Shown: positions 33,885-46,095, counted from the stretch's first letter. The stretch is 64,000 nt of DNA from Bolinopsis microptera (GCF_026151205.1 NC_087075.1:6466858-6530857); one strand, 5' to 3'. The notes: generated by a model from the letters alone, not told the origin. A program made the numbers and translations.

Positions 33885-35812
33885 CCCGTCACAGTTATGG
33901 TAACTCAGCGTCCTAAGCTGGAACCATAACTTATAACTTTTAAAAATCATCCCCTTATTATATCCCCTTATTATATCCATTTTATGGTTTATCTACCTAG
34001 ATCTTCCAATTGCTAGGTAATAAACCCCAAAAGTCTAAGCCTCATCATCCTCATCCTTTACTCACCAGTATGTCGTAAATTATTACTTGTTTAGTGATTT
34101 TATCCACCTCACAATTCCTTCCGGACGTTTCCCCGTCACAGTTATGGTAACTCAGCGTCCCAAGCTGGAACCATAACTTATAACTTTTAAAAATCATCCC
34201 CTTATCACCAGTTCAGTAATAGCACATTCACATTTGCTGCTGATTTGTTGCTCTCTTATCGCAAGGCTTATCTCTACTGTTATCACGACACCGCTCAGCC
34301 TGTCGCTCGTCTTGTATTGTGTAACTTAAACTGTAATCATGGAAAAGATGGACTTGGAAAGTATTAACTACAGGTGGGATGAGATTTATTCTTGGAGCAA
34401 AGAGCAGTTGCGGAACTTTGGCAAACCGTACGGAAAGATGACGGACATAGCAGATCCGAAGTTTGCGAAATCAGTGAATAAGCCAGAACTTGTTGGCATT
34501 TGTAGTCGGTCTTATGAGTACATTGGCTATTTAATGGAAACTGTGGAGTCGTACCGAAATTGCTGCACAACTCTTCAGGCAAAGTTGATTCAGAACCAGG
34601 AAACTCTCATCAGCGTTCAGCAGGAGCTCTCTCAGTGTCAGTCCGAGAAACTGGAATCTATGAAGAAAATCGTGGAAACCTCAGTCGCTGATTCAGTTAA
34701 AGAGGAGATTAAGACTTACAGCGCAATTGTCAGCAATTCACAGACGGTAACTGCCCCAGTTATCTGCCCAGAAGCCCTAAAAAATGTTGTGAAGACCGTA
34801 GTCGCAGAAGAGGACCGTAGTCGAAATCTTCTTGTTTTCGGTTTGCCGGAGGAGGAGCAGGAAGAGTTAGAGGTAAGAATCGGCGAGGTTTTAGAGGAAA
34901 TAGGGCAGAAACCGAAGGTGGAAGTAGAGCGACTCGGCAAGAAGAAAACTTCTACCTGTACTCGCCCAGTGAAAGTCTGCCTGACCAGCTCCTTGATCGT
35001 ACATCAAATCTTAGCAAACGCTCGGAAATTGCGACAATCAGCCAAGTTTAAGACTGTGTTTTTGAGCCCTGACAGATCACTGGAGCAGCGGGAAGCCCGA
35101 AAGGAGCTGATTGCCAGCATGAGAGCTAAAGCTTTAGCGGAGCCGGACAAAAAGTTTTACATTAAGGAGGGACAGATATTCAGCTGTAGTCGCAATTGAG
35201 TGTATTTATCAGTACATGTGTGATAATGCTTGTTTTTCAGTGTGAGTGAAATTTTTAGTTAGTGCTAAGCGGGTGCCTACTAGGCTTTTAACTTTCTATA
35301 CAGGACTGGATAGTCTTCAGACTGTTTTAAAGCTTATTTTTAGTGCAAGAGTTGGTTGCTAGGCATTGCATTTATCTAAGCAGCGCCTGTATTCAATAAT
35401 TAATGAAATCTTATTAGCGGATTTAGGTATATAATTATTGTATATATTATTGTATGTATAAATTCTTGAGTAAACATTAACCAGTAAACAAAGCTGGTTC
35501 CCAATCATCCATTTTATGGTTTATCTACCTAGACCTTCCAATTGCTAGGTAATAAACCCCAAAAGTCTAAGCCTCATCATCCTCATCCTTTACTCACCAG
35601 TATGTTGTAAATTATTACTTGTTTAGTGATTTTATCCACCTCACAATTCCTTCCGGACGTTGCCCCGTCACAGTTATGGTAACTCAGCGTCCCAAGCTGG
35701 AACCATAACTTATAACTTTTAAAAGTCATCCCCTTATCCATTTTATGGTTTATCTACCTAGATCTTCCAATTGCTAGGTAATAAACCCCAAAAGTCTAAG
35801 CCTCACCATCTC
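33885..35812 (+). mobile_element. ORF1-only retroelement flanked by direct repeats
   Basis: A unit of about 230 bp (from ccattttatggtttatctac through ccccttat) occurs at 33977-34206 and 35509-35737. A further partial copy lies before the first (about 33885-33960) and after the second (35738-35812). Between them lies one ORF resembling LINE ORF1. The repeats differ by a few bases. The layout is LTR-like or reflects tandem-repeat ends of a non-LTR element. No reverse transcriptase is present. Confidence 0.65.
34339..35199 (+). CDS. LINE ORF1-like protein
   Basis: An intact 286-aa ORF from ATG. Residues about 70-125 are a Gln/Glu-rich coiled coil. Residues about 165-285 contain R-N-L-L-V-F-G-L-P-E-E, then V-E-R-L-G...R-P-V-K-V, then V-F-L-S-P-D-R-S-L-E-Q-R. 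That is the RRM-like/C-terminal pattern seen in ORF1-type proteins of animal LINEs, which bind element RNA. Lack of frameshifts suggests a young or selected copy. The N-terminal part is not recognised. It sits alone between direct repeats, so it would need an RT supplied in trans. Confidence 0.65.
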   Translation: MEKMDLESINYRWDEIYSWSKEQLRNFGKPYGKMTDIADPKFAKSVNKPELVGICSRSYEYIGYLMETVESYRNCCTTLQAKLIQNQETLISVQQELSQCQSEKLESMKKIVETSVADSVKEEIKTYSAIVSNSQTVTAPVICPEALKNVVKTVVAEEDRSRNLLVFGLPEEEQEELEVRIGEVLEEIGQKPKVEVERLGKKKTSTCTRPVKVCLTSSLIVHQILANARKLRQSAKFKTVFLSPDRSLEQREARKELIASMRAKALAEPDKKFYIKEGQIFSCSRN

Positions 35813-37208
35813 CATCCTTAATCACAAGCATGTTATAATGCATCGTCATTACCGTTTTAGTTTTATCTTCTATCGGGTGATCAACCTTATTATTATTTAT
35901 TTTGTTTGTCGATGTTTATATAAATATTTGAATTCTTGCCATTTGACGTTAGTGTCATCTTTATCCAAGCTTTTTACTAGTACCCAAAAGGTCAACTTGA
36001 AATTAAGGCCAAATCAATACTTGCTATGAGCAACTAGTAAATATTCAGCACTTCCTAAGCCATACGGACGGCCTTACTATGTTTGCATTAAGACTATAAC
36101 CCTGGCAGGACATTGAACTCCGTGACCTAGCTAACTGCACGAGCTTAAGATAGGCCATATAAATCATGCGCTAACCAGGCACCCTATTGGTTTATTGGCG
36201 GTCCTCCTGGCATAAGGACCTGGAGCCATAATATAAATTCTATCCGCCGCAAGCTCGTGCCTTGTATCGGTCTGCTCTTTATTCGTCTTGGTGCCGATTG
36301 ATCATGATCCAATCCGGACCTCTCCCTCCTCTTGGACTCAACTTCTCATCAGGTTATGTACCTACCCTTTCTTTGTTTCATAAATGTCTAAATGAGTCCT
36401 AAGATAATGCTTTCAAGCAAACTAGATATCCCAATCAATGATTATCACGTTACCTAGTATTCCTCTAACTAATATAGCCCAAGGCTTAAAAGGCGGCCCT
36501 TACACCCATGAGCCATGACTAGGCTATATTTATAATTGATAATGTTCATAAAAATGCGGCCGGGCGGAATGGCAGGCCCAGTAAAGCCTTACCTGGGGAC
36601 CCCAGGCTATTATGTTCATAAACATCCGCCGAATAGAGATTCGGCGGAATGACACTGACAGGCTGAGCGCCGCCCAGTAAGTCTTGCTAGGGTATTCACC
36701 TATAAACATCACACTCACAGGTACGTATTAATATTAATATTATGATCGTAAACGATCACCGCGAACGACGAGACTCAACTTCCAATTTAAACTTTGCGCG
36801 CAGGTTTGTACACTGTATCATGATCCGGGCCGTGTTTAAGTTTTAAAGCCTCGGGTAGCAGGTTTTAAAAACACAATCGAAGATTATATAGTAAAGTGAA
36901 AGGCTGAGCTGTCCTTGTTACCTTTTTTTTTGTCAAAGCTGTCCAGTTCAGAAATTTCCCAAATTCAAAATTGGTTTAACTCGCTTCAGATTTAAACCAA
37001 CAATTGCTAACAAAATTAAATATTATACTCCCATTAATTTGCATTGTACTATACTATTACTGACTCAGACATGTTTACCAATTTGTCTCGAATAGATTCC
37101 TTTCAGCTTTCACGTCATTTGCAATTCGATCATTCATAATCATATATAACCCAAAACGTAGATATATTAAATTTTAATAATACATGATAATTGTGAACAT
37201 ATATATAA
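35813..37208. other. Intergenic, possible SINE-like sequences
   Basis: No gene supported. The minus strand of 36100-36190 has a weak tRNA-like A box (tggttagcgcatg) and B box (gagttcaatgtcc), so a tRNA-derived SINE is possible. At 36535-36710 a unit of about 95 bp with gttcataaa and ggcggaatg is repeated twice and contains a cattccgccg.../cggcgg stem. Confidence 0.3.
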
Positions 37209-37279
37209 TACATGATAATTGTGAACATTCTTTATTTCTTTAATTTAAAGAAATAAAGAATGTTCACAATTATCATGTA
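37209..37279. repeat. 71-bp perfect palindrome
   Basis: The 35-bp arm 37209-37243 is the exact reverse complement of 37245-37279, with a single T between. A direct copy of the first 20 bp of the arm lies just upstream at about 37183-37204. Confidence 0.9.
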
Positions 37280-37842
37280 CAAGTAGTCTTAATGCATTAT
37301 AAACGGAGACCTGCTATTCTCACATCATAGAACGACTTAAGTATTTTTCAATGTCGGATCGTGTAATGTGTTCAACTTCATAGATATAGTGTATTAATTT
37401 GTGTTTATAATGTTCAAGTCGTATTATAAACAGTAGTAAGTTATTTGTGTAATTTTGTACCGTATTTATGTAAATGTTGTTGCATATTGCATAAGATTGT
37501 GTGAAATTTAAATTGTTTTATTGGTACTAAGCAATCAATTATTCGAAAGCATGTTGCTACAGCTAAGTTTGACATTCTTGTTATACTTATATGTTATAGT
37601 ATTACTATTAGTTACAGTTGATGTTCAAAAATTAATTAGTTTTGTCAATGCAAGCTGGTTCTCACGACCTTTCTAAAAGTTAAACTCTGTAGACGGTCTT
37701 ACTGAAACGGTTGAAACTGTGGCGAACAGACTGTCTTGTTTTGCTTGTTTTCCGGTCAAATTCAGAAAAATCAGTGGGTACGTATTTCAGACTGCAACAT
37801 TAAAACTTACAGTTACATTTACAAAACCTAACTATTTAGATG

Positions 37843-38077
37843 TCGTGTTGGGAAATTGGGAGATTAGGTTTGGCATCTACACAGCCACTACACAGCCACG
37901 TATAGAGGCTGTTTATAGGCCGCATAGTGGCCGTATCGTGGCCGTATCGTAGCCGCATAGTGGCCGTATCGTAGCCATGTAGAGGCCGTATCGTAGCTGT
38001 ATAGAGGCCGTATCGTGACCGTATCAAGACCGTATCGCGGCTAAGCCTAAACCTAATCTCTCAATTTCCCGTCGTGT
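37843..38077. mobile_element. About 235-bp MITE filled with a tandem repeat
   Basis: The ends cgtgttgggaaattgggaga (37843-37874) and tctctcaatttcccgtcgtg (38044-38077) are inverted copies with a few mismatches. The inside is about ten copies of a 10-bp gtatcgtggc/ggccgtatcg-type unit. No coding capacity. Confidence 0.65.
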
Positions 38078-38359
38078 TTGGCCTTCAGCTGAGTACTGCA
38101 CTACTGTTCTCAGATATTATGCTGAGTAGTAAACCCAACTTAGTATACTCAGTTATCTGAATCACATTCTACCTTAGCTTTTCATAATATCACGACGATG
38201 TTGTCACTCTCAGTTATGATTCTCCAATAACAGTACCACGACTTTTTAAATTATAATTATTGGTTATGAACAAATCCTTGTTCCTATTCGAGTTATACTT
38301 ATATCTTTATATATTTTAATTTTTCAACAAACAGTCGTACTTTTACTACTTCATTCCAG

Positions 38360-38457
38360 ATCAGACAGTGATTCATCGGTTGAAAATGGACTTGGAGTGG
38401 GTATTGTGAGGGGCAACTCAGCTTTTTTACAATCAAAACCGAGCAAAAGTTTTCCAG
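38360..38457 (+). CDS. Paralogue of CH gene exon 11
   Basis: A 98-nt exon with acceptor cattccag and donor ccag/gtaaga. It encodes R-S-D-S-D-S-S-V-E-N-G-L-G..., aligning with the 92-nt exon 26954-27045 (R-S-N-S-T-D-S-S-I-D-E-G-I-G) with the same phases (2 in, 1 out). No partner exon ending in phase 2 was found between 31.5 and 38.3 kb. It is therefore either spliced from CH gene exon 10 (20343) or is a relic. Confidence 0.65.
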
Positions 38458-39141
38458 GTAAGAATTTTATATTTTTTTGTATTGTTGTGTAATTATATAC
38501 CTATATACAATTTAAAGGGCGGCTTGACAACAAAGCCGTTGTGATGATTGGAATGTAGATTAAGTATTAACCTGATGAGTTTGTTTACACGGTGTTCAAA
38601 GTCTTGAATAGTTTATAAATTTCGAGACGAACGTGAAACAATGTGTATCGTGAGACAATGTGTTCTAGACTAGACCCCAAACATTACATTCCTTCTAGAA
38701 CTAAAACTCACAACAACGAATATTTTAATCTTTTGTTTGATCTTACGACTGTTATACTTATTGAACCACTTTTTCATGACAATAAAGTCAGTTTGTTTCA
38801 TAGTATTATCAGTAAATTTAAACAAAGCTATTAATATTCATCAGACATTGTTACTTTGTTGAGTCTGATGTTTTACTTTTTTAATATCAGTTGATCACAT
38901 TTGAAATTTTGGCTTTGCCAACAACCTTGTTAGCCAAACCACGGACGGTAAAATTAGTGAAAACGTGAAATGTTGAGAGGCTACAAATTGTTTTGTTGTC
39001 ATTACGTAAATGTGTTTTCATATTTTATGTCTTTTGACGATGCAGTCACTACACTCTACGTACAATATCCCCATTTTTGATAAACTTACAAAATAAATAA
39101 TTGTATTTCACTTACAAGAATGAAACTATAATTAGTCACAC

Positions 39142-42100
39142 ATGGGGCAAAGTAACAGTGCAGACGTCAGTGCGCCGTCGCCAATAGTTGGAGACATTCC
39201 TGATGATGGTTCGTTAATTTTCCATAGATGGGATCATCAATTAAGTCATCCCGACATGAAATAGGTTCACAAATCACATGTTTACTTACCAAGTATAATG
39301 TGCAGACTTAAGAGTCTAGATATATATCATAAGTCACAATTTAACCGAAACATTATATTTTCAGAGCGTGATTCTGTAGACCTAAGCAACGATGAGATAG
39401 AACAAGGGATTTTGGAGGCGTCTTTGCCATTGCCAGACCTTGATGACACGATCCAAGCTCCTGAAACAGAGACTCCGACAGGTACGTATTATTAATCGGG
39501 TGGGAACTGCTTTTATTGCCTGAAGGATGTTCCGGGACCGGAATTAAGACCGGGAATATAATCGGGACTGATATTTTTGAGTTACCAGTAATTGATCGGG
39601 GTTCAGCTAAAATTTGATACAAACATTAGCTTGATTTCAATTTTGCATGAAATGATTTGAATGCATAACATTTCAGCTGATGTGTCAGATATCCACAAGG
39701 AACAACTCCAGACAACCGAAGAGAATACCACTGAAGTAATCGAGAAGGAAACACCAGTCATGGAAATTGAAGCACCAGCTGTCGAAGTGGAAACACCAAA
39801 TGTAGAAGTGAAAAAAACAGCTGTAATTGAAGTTAAAACACCAGCTGTCGAACTCGAAACACCAGCTGTCGAACTCGAAACACCAGCTGTCGAACTCGAA
39901 ACACCAGCTGTTGAAATCGAAACACCATCTGTTGAAATCGAAACACCATCTGTTGAAATCGAAACACCAGCTGTTGAAATCGAAGCACCAGCTGTTGAAC
40001 TCGAAGCACCAGCTGTTGAACTCGAAGCACCAGCTGTTGAAATCGAAGCACCAGCTGTCGAACTCGAAGCACCAGCTGTTGAAATCGAAGCACCAGCTGT
40101 CGTACTCGAAGCACCAGCTGTCAAACTCGAAGCACCAGCTGTTGAAATCGAAGCACCAGCTGTCGAACTCGAAGCACCAGCTGTCGAACTCGAAGCACCA
40201 GCCGTCGAACTCGAAGCACCAGCTGTCGAACTCGAAGCACCAGTTCAAGTTGAAACACCAGCATTCGAATTAGAGGTTGAAACACCAGCTTTTGAAGTTG
40301 AGATACCTGCTCTTGAAGTCGAAAGACCAGTTGATGAAATAGAAACGCCAGCTGTTGAAGTTGAAACACCAGCCGTCGAATTAGAGGTTGAAAAACCAGC
40401 TTTTGAAATAGAAACACCAGCTGTTGAAATAGAGGTTGAAGCACCAGTTGTCGAATTAGAGGTTGAAACACCAGCCGTTGAAATCGAAACACCATCCGTT
40501 GAAATAGAAACACCAGCTGTTGAAATCGAAACAGCAGCTGTCGAAATCGAAGCACCGGCAACTGTTGAAATTGAAACACCAGCTGTCAACGTAGAAACAC
40601 CAGCTGTTGAAATTGAAGCACCAACTATTGAAGTTGAAACAGCAGCACTCAAATTAGAGATTGAAGCACCAGCTGTCGAAATCGAAACACCAGCTGTTGA
40701 AATCGAAGCACCAGCAACTGTTGAAGTTAAAACATCAGCTGTTGAAATCGATACACCATCCATTGAAATAGAAACACCAGCTGTCGAACTCGAAGCACCA
40801 GCAACTGTCGAAGTTGAAACTCCAGCTGTTGAAGTAGACGTTAAAACTCCGGTATTCAGCGTGGAGGTAGAAACACTAGCTGTCAACGTAGAAACACCAG
40901 CTGTTGAAATCGAAGCACCAATTATTGAAATCGAAGCACCAAATGTAGAAGTGAAAATACCTGCTCTTGAAGTAAACATTGAAACACCAGCTGTCGAATT
41001 AGAGGTTGAAACACCAGCTTTTGAAGTTGAGACACCTGCTCTTGAAGTCGAAAGACCAGTTGTTGAAATAGAAACGCCAGCTGTTGAAGTTGTAACAACA
41101 GCAGTCGAAGTAGAAGTTGAAGCACCAGTTGTTGAAATCGAAACAACATCCGTTAAAATAGAAACACCAGCTGTCGAAATCGAAACACCTGCTGTCGAAT
41201 TAGAGGTTGAAACACCTGCTCTTGAAGTGGAAACATCGGTTGTAGAAGTTGAAACACCAGCCGTCGAATTAGAGGTTGAAACACCAGCTTTAGAAATCGT
41301 TGCTCCAGCTATCGAAGTGGAGACACCAGCCGTCGAATTAGAGGTTGAAACACCTGCTCTTGAAGTGGAAACATCAGCTGTCGAAGTTAAAACACCTGCT
41401 GTCGAATTAGAGGTTGATACACCAGCTTTCGAAATCGAAACACCAGTTCTCGAAGTGGAAACACCAGCCGTCGAATTAGAGGTTGAAACACCAGCTTTCG
41501 AAATCGTTGCTCCAGCTATCGAAGTGGAGACACCAGCCGTCGAATTAGAGGTTGAAACACCAGCTTTCGAAATCGTTGCTCCAGCTATCGAAGTGGAGAC
41601 ACCAGCCGTCGAATTAGAGGTTGAAACACCTGCTCTTGAAGTGGAAACATCGGTTGTCAAAGTTGAAACACCAGCCGTCGAATTAGAGGTTGAAACACCA
41701 GCTTTCGAAATCGTTGCTCCAGCTATCGAAGTGGAGACACCAGCCGTCGAATTAGAGGTTGAAACACCTGCTCTTGAAGTGGAAACATCGGTTGTCGAAG
41801 TTGAAACACCTGCTGTCAAATTAGAGGTTGAAACACCAGCTTTCGAAATCGCTGCTCCAGCTATCGAAGTGGAGACACCAGCCGTCGAATTAGATGTTGA
41901 AACACCTGCTCTTAAAGTGGAAACATCAACTGTCGAAGTTGAAACACCTGCTGTCGAATTAGAGGTTGAAACACCAGCTTTCGAAATCGTTTCTCCAGCT
42001 ATCGAAGTGGAGACACCAGCCGTCAAATTAGATGTTGAAACACCTGCTCTTGAAGTGGAAACATCGGCTGTCGAAGTTGAAACACCTGCTATCGAATTAG

Positions 42101-45100
42101 AGGTTGAAACACCAGCTTTCGAAATCGTTGCTTCAGCTATCGAAGTGGAGACACCAGCCGTCGAATTAGAGGTTGAAACACCTGCTCTTGAAGTGGAAAC
42201 ATCATCTGTCAAAGTTGAAACACCTGCTGTCAAATCAGAGGTTGAAACACCAGCTTTCAAAATCGAAACACCAGCAATTCCCGAAGTAGAAACACCAGCC
42301 GTCGAATTAGAGGTTGAAACACCTGCTCTTGAAGTGGAAACATCAGCTGTCGAAGTGGAGACACCAGCCGTCGAATTAGAGGTTGAAACACCTGCTCTTG
42401 AAGTGGAAACATCATCTGTCAAAGTTGAAACACCTGCTGTCAAATTAGAGGTTGAAACACCAGCTTTCAAAATCGAAACACCAGTTATTCTCGAAGTGGA
42501 AACACCAGCCGTCGAATTAGAGGTTGAAACTCCAGTTTTCGAAATCGCTGCTCCAGCTATCGAAGTGAAGACACCAGCCGTCGAATTAGAGGTTGAAACA
42601 CCTGCTTTTGAAATGGAAACATCAGCTGTCGAAGTTGAAACACCTGCTGTCGAATTAGAGGTTGAAACACCAGCTTTCGAAATCGTTTCTCCAGCTATCG
42701 AAGTGGAGACACCAGCCGTCAAATTAGATGTTGAAACACCTGCTCTTGAAGTGGAAACATCGGCTGTCGAAGTTGAAACACCTGCTATCGAATTAGAGGT
42801 TGAAACACCAGCTTTCGAAATCGTTGCTCCAGCTATCGAAGTGGAGACACCAGCCGTCGAATTAGAGGTTGAAACACCTGCTCTTGAAGTGGAAACATCA
42901 TCTGTCAAAGTTGAAACACCTGCTGTCAAATCAGAGGTTGAAACACCAGCTTTCAAAATCGAAACACCAGCAATTCCCGAAGTAGAAACACCAGCCGTCG
43001 AATTAGAGGTTGAAACACCTGCTCTTGAAGTGGAAACATCAGCTGTCGAAGTGGAGACACCAGCCGTCGAATTAGAGGTTGAAACACCTGCTCTTGAAGT
43101 GGAAACATCATCTGTCAAAGTTGAAACACCTGCTGTCAAATTAGAGGTTGAAACACCAGCTTTCAAAATCGAAACACCAGTTATTCTCGAAGTGGAAACA
43201 CCAGCCGTCGAATTAGAGGTTGAAACTCCAGTTTTCGAAATCGCTGCTCCAGCTATCGAAGTGAAGACACCAGCCGTCGAATTAGAGGTTGAAACACCTG
43301 CTCTTGAAGTGGAAACATCGGTTGTCGAAGTTGAAACACCTGCTGTCGAATTAGAGGTTAAAACACCCGCTCTTGAAGTGGAAACATCGGTTGTCGAAGT
43401 TGAAACACCTGCTGTCGAATCACTATTAGAGGTTGAAACACCAGCTTTCGAAATCGTTGCTCCAGCTATCGAAGTGGAGACACCAGCCGTCGAGTTAGAT
43501 GTTGAAACACCTGCTCTTGAAGTGGAAACATCAGCTGTCGAAGTTGAAACACCTGCTGTCGAATTAGAGGTTGGAACACCTGCTTTTGAAATCGTTGTTC
43601 CAGCTATCGAATTTGAAATACCAGCTGTCGAAGTTGAAATCGAAAGACCAGCGGCTGAAGTTTTAACACCAGCAATCGAATTAGTGGTGGAAACACCAAC
43701 TGTTGATATAGCAACACCAGCTGTTGAAGTTGAGGTTGAAACACCAACTGTTGATATAACAACACCAGCTGTTGAAGTTGAGGTTGAAACACCAACTGTT
43801 GATATAACAAGACCAGCTGTTGAAGTTGAGGTTGAAGCACCAACTGTTGATATAGCAACACCAGCTGTTGAAGTTGAGGTTGAAATACCAACTGTTGATA
43901 TAACAAAACCAGCTGAGGCTGACGTACCAGAAGTTGAAGTTAATGTCACAGCAGAAGTGCCGGAAGTTGAGGTAAAAGTTAAATCACCTGCTGTCGAAAT
44001 AGAGACACCAGCCCTGGAAATTGAAAAACCAGCTGTTCAAATCGAGGATGGAACGTCAGCTGTTGAAATCAAAACATCAATCGAAACAGCAGCCATCAAA
44101 TTTGAATCACCAGCAGTCGAAATGGAAGCACTAAAAAGAAAAGTTGAAATCGAAACACCAGCTGCTGAAGTTTTAACACCAGCAATCGAATTAGTGGTGG
44201 AAACACCAACTGTTGATATAACAACACCGGCTGTTGAAGTTGAGGTTGAAATACCGGCAGTCACAAACGCAACACCGACAGTCGACGAACCCTCTGTTGA
44301 GATTGAACTGTCAGGATTAACGTCTTATCTTGAAGCAGGTACTGATCTCGCTGCAGACACTCCAAAAGCAGTTATAGAACTGCCAGAGATTGAACCAGAT
44401 GATAAAATGCCAGCACTCGAAGTCAAAGCCCCAAATGTTGAATTCCTTGAATCAGTAATTGTGGATACTGAAGAAAAAACGCCAAGTCGCCGTCTCTTTA
44501 AACGATTTTCACGAGCTGCAAAAGTTAAAAGTAAAACCACAGCTGTTGAAGTTGAAACACCTGCTGTCGAACTCGAAATACCAGCTGTCGAAGTAGAAAC
44601 ACCAGTTGTCGAAGTTGAAACACCTGCTGTCGAACTCGAAATACCAGCTGTCGAAGTAGAAACACCAGTTGTTGAAATCAAAACACCAGTTGTTAAAATC
44701 GAAGCACCAGCTGTTGAAGTTGAAACACCTGCTGTCGAACTCGAAATACGGATACCAGCTGTCGAAGTAGAATACACAGTTGTCGAAGTAGACACACCTG
44801 CTGTTGAAGTCAAAACACCAGCTTTTGAAATCGAAGCACCAGCTTTTGAAATCGAAGCTCCAGGTATTGAAATCGAAGCACCAGCTGTCGAAGTAGAAAC
44901 ATCCGCTTTTGAAATCGAAGCTACAGGTGTTGAAATTGAAGCACCAGCTGTCGAAGTAGAAACATCCGCTGTTGAAATCCAAACACCAGCTGTTGAAATC
45001 GAAACACCAGCTTTTGAAGTTGAAACACTTGCCCTAGAACTCAAAGTGGAAACACCAGCTGTCAAAGTAGAAACACCAGTTGTTGAAATCAAAACACCAG

Positions 45101-46095
45101 TTGTTGAAATCGAAGCACCAGCTGTTGAAGTTGTGACGCCATCAGTCGAATTAGAGGTTGAAACACTTGCTGACGAAGTTGAAGTTTCATCAATCGACGT
45201 GGCAGCTTCAATCAAAAAATCAGCTGCTCGTTCTTCAGTATTGCTACATCAAACTAATATGGATTCTATCGCTAAAGATTATGAAGCGGCCAAAGAGGAG
45301 TTTAGAAAATTTATCACTAAGAGTGACATCAACTACAGGTGATGAATATAATTATCTACAGTTATTATTATACTCCTCTATGCGTGTTATTGTTAAAAAC
45401 ATTTGTTAAACTTTAAGGAAATAATTGCAATTGCCACTGCCCTAAAATTATATGTTATTTAACTACCAATTTTGTAATGCTGATTCGATCATTTATACAA
45501 TTCAACAATATAGAATCAATTTTTATTTGATTCTTAGTTTGGAATTGTCTATATTTTGTTTAACCGATGTTAATTCAGTTAATAAATACTTCATTTCAGG
45601 TCCGTGACTTTTTTGAAATGTTGCCAGCTTATGCGGGCATCTCTTATTGCTGCCCAGTTCAAAATAACTGGGGCCGGTGAAATCCCTTTGTTCGAAGATG
45701 TCATACCTAACAAAAAGTTAAAAAAAGGTGTATCTAAACTTACATCAGTCTTGAGATTGAAGAAAAAGAAGTCTAGCAAGAAAAACGGAAACATAGATCT
45801 TGTTACTTCTCAACTTCCTGAGGGTTCGGGTTTGAAAAAATATAATTGCAGTACAGTTGCAGAACAGCCTCTGTCCAAAAAACAAATTCAACGTCAGAAA
45901 GAATTGGGTAACGCTGCCATCAACCTTTACACGGAAGTGATCCAATGTTACCAGAACTACAAAACCATGATGCAGACTGCACAGAGCTGGGAAGGTGCAA
46001 AGTTGGAGCCCAGGTACGGAGACAGTATGGATTATATGCAGGAGGAGGTCATGATGGCTACAATGATTCTCACCGGCCAGTGCTCGCCGGATTAG
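39142..46095 (+). CDS. Second acidic-repeat gene or alternative 3' module
   Basis: Exons 39365-39481, 39677-45338 and 45600-46095 are collinear with exons 12-14 of the CH gene, with identical phases. The repeat exon is 5662 nt, far longer than in the first copy, and is dominated by VELEVETPA and FEIVAPAIEVETPA units. A small exon at 39142-39208 starts with ATG, encodes M-G-Q-S-N-S-A-D and ends in phase 1, which joins 39365 in frame. Used as first exon it gives 2113 aa with a possible N-myristoylation signal. Alternatively 38360-38457 precedes 39365, and splicing from CH gene exon 10 would give 2485 aa. One basic island (RRLFKRFSRAAK, 44488-44535) interrupts the acidic rod. No CH domain lies directly upstream. 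Function unknown; an extended acidic scaffold tethered to membrane or actin is inferred. AATAAA follows at 46295. Confidence 0.75.
41941..43300 (+). repeat. 696-bp tandem duplication inside the repeat exon
   Basis: 41941-42604 recurs at 42637-43300 with very few differences (offset 696 bp, 232 codons, frame kept). It includes the rare landmarks FKIETPAIPEVETPA and FKIETPVILEVETPA, so it is not just the background periodicity. Confidence 0.85.

Noticed and set aside
36100-36190. tRNA gene on the minus strand
   Set aside because: Weak A- and B-box matches only; no cloverleaf could be drawn. At most a tRNA-derived SINE.
40245-43949. 1234-aa open frame on the minus strand
   Set aside because: Same reason: a Ser/Thr/Ala/Gly periodic shadow of the acidic repeat, with no start context, splice sites or conserved ends.
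28000-45340. CRISPR-like or phage-type repeat array
   Set aside because: The repeats are in-frame coding units of 21 and 27 bp in a spliced eukaryotic exon, without unique spacers.
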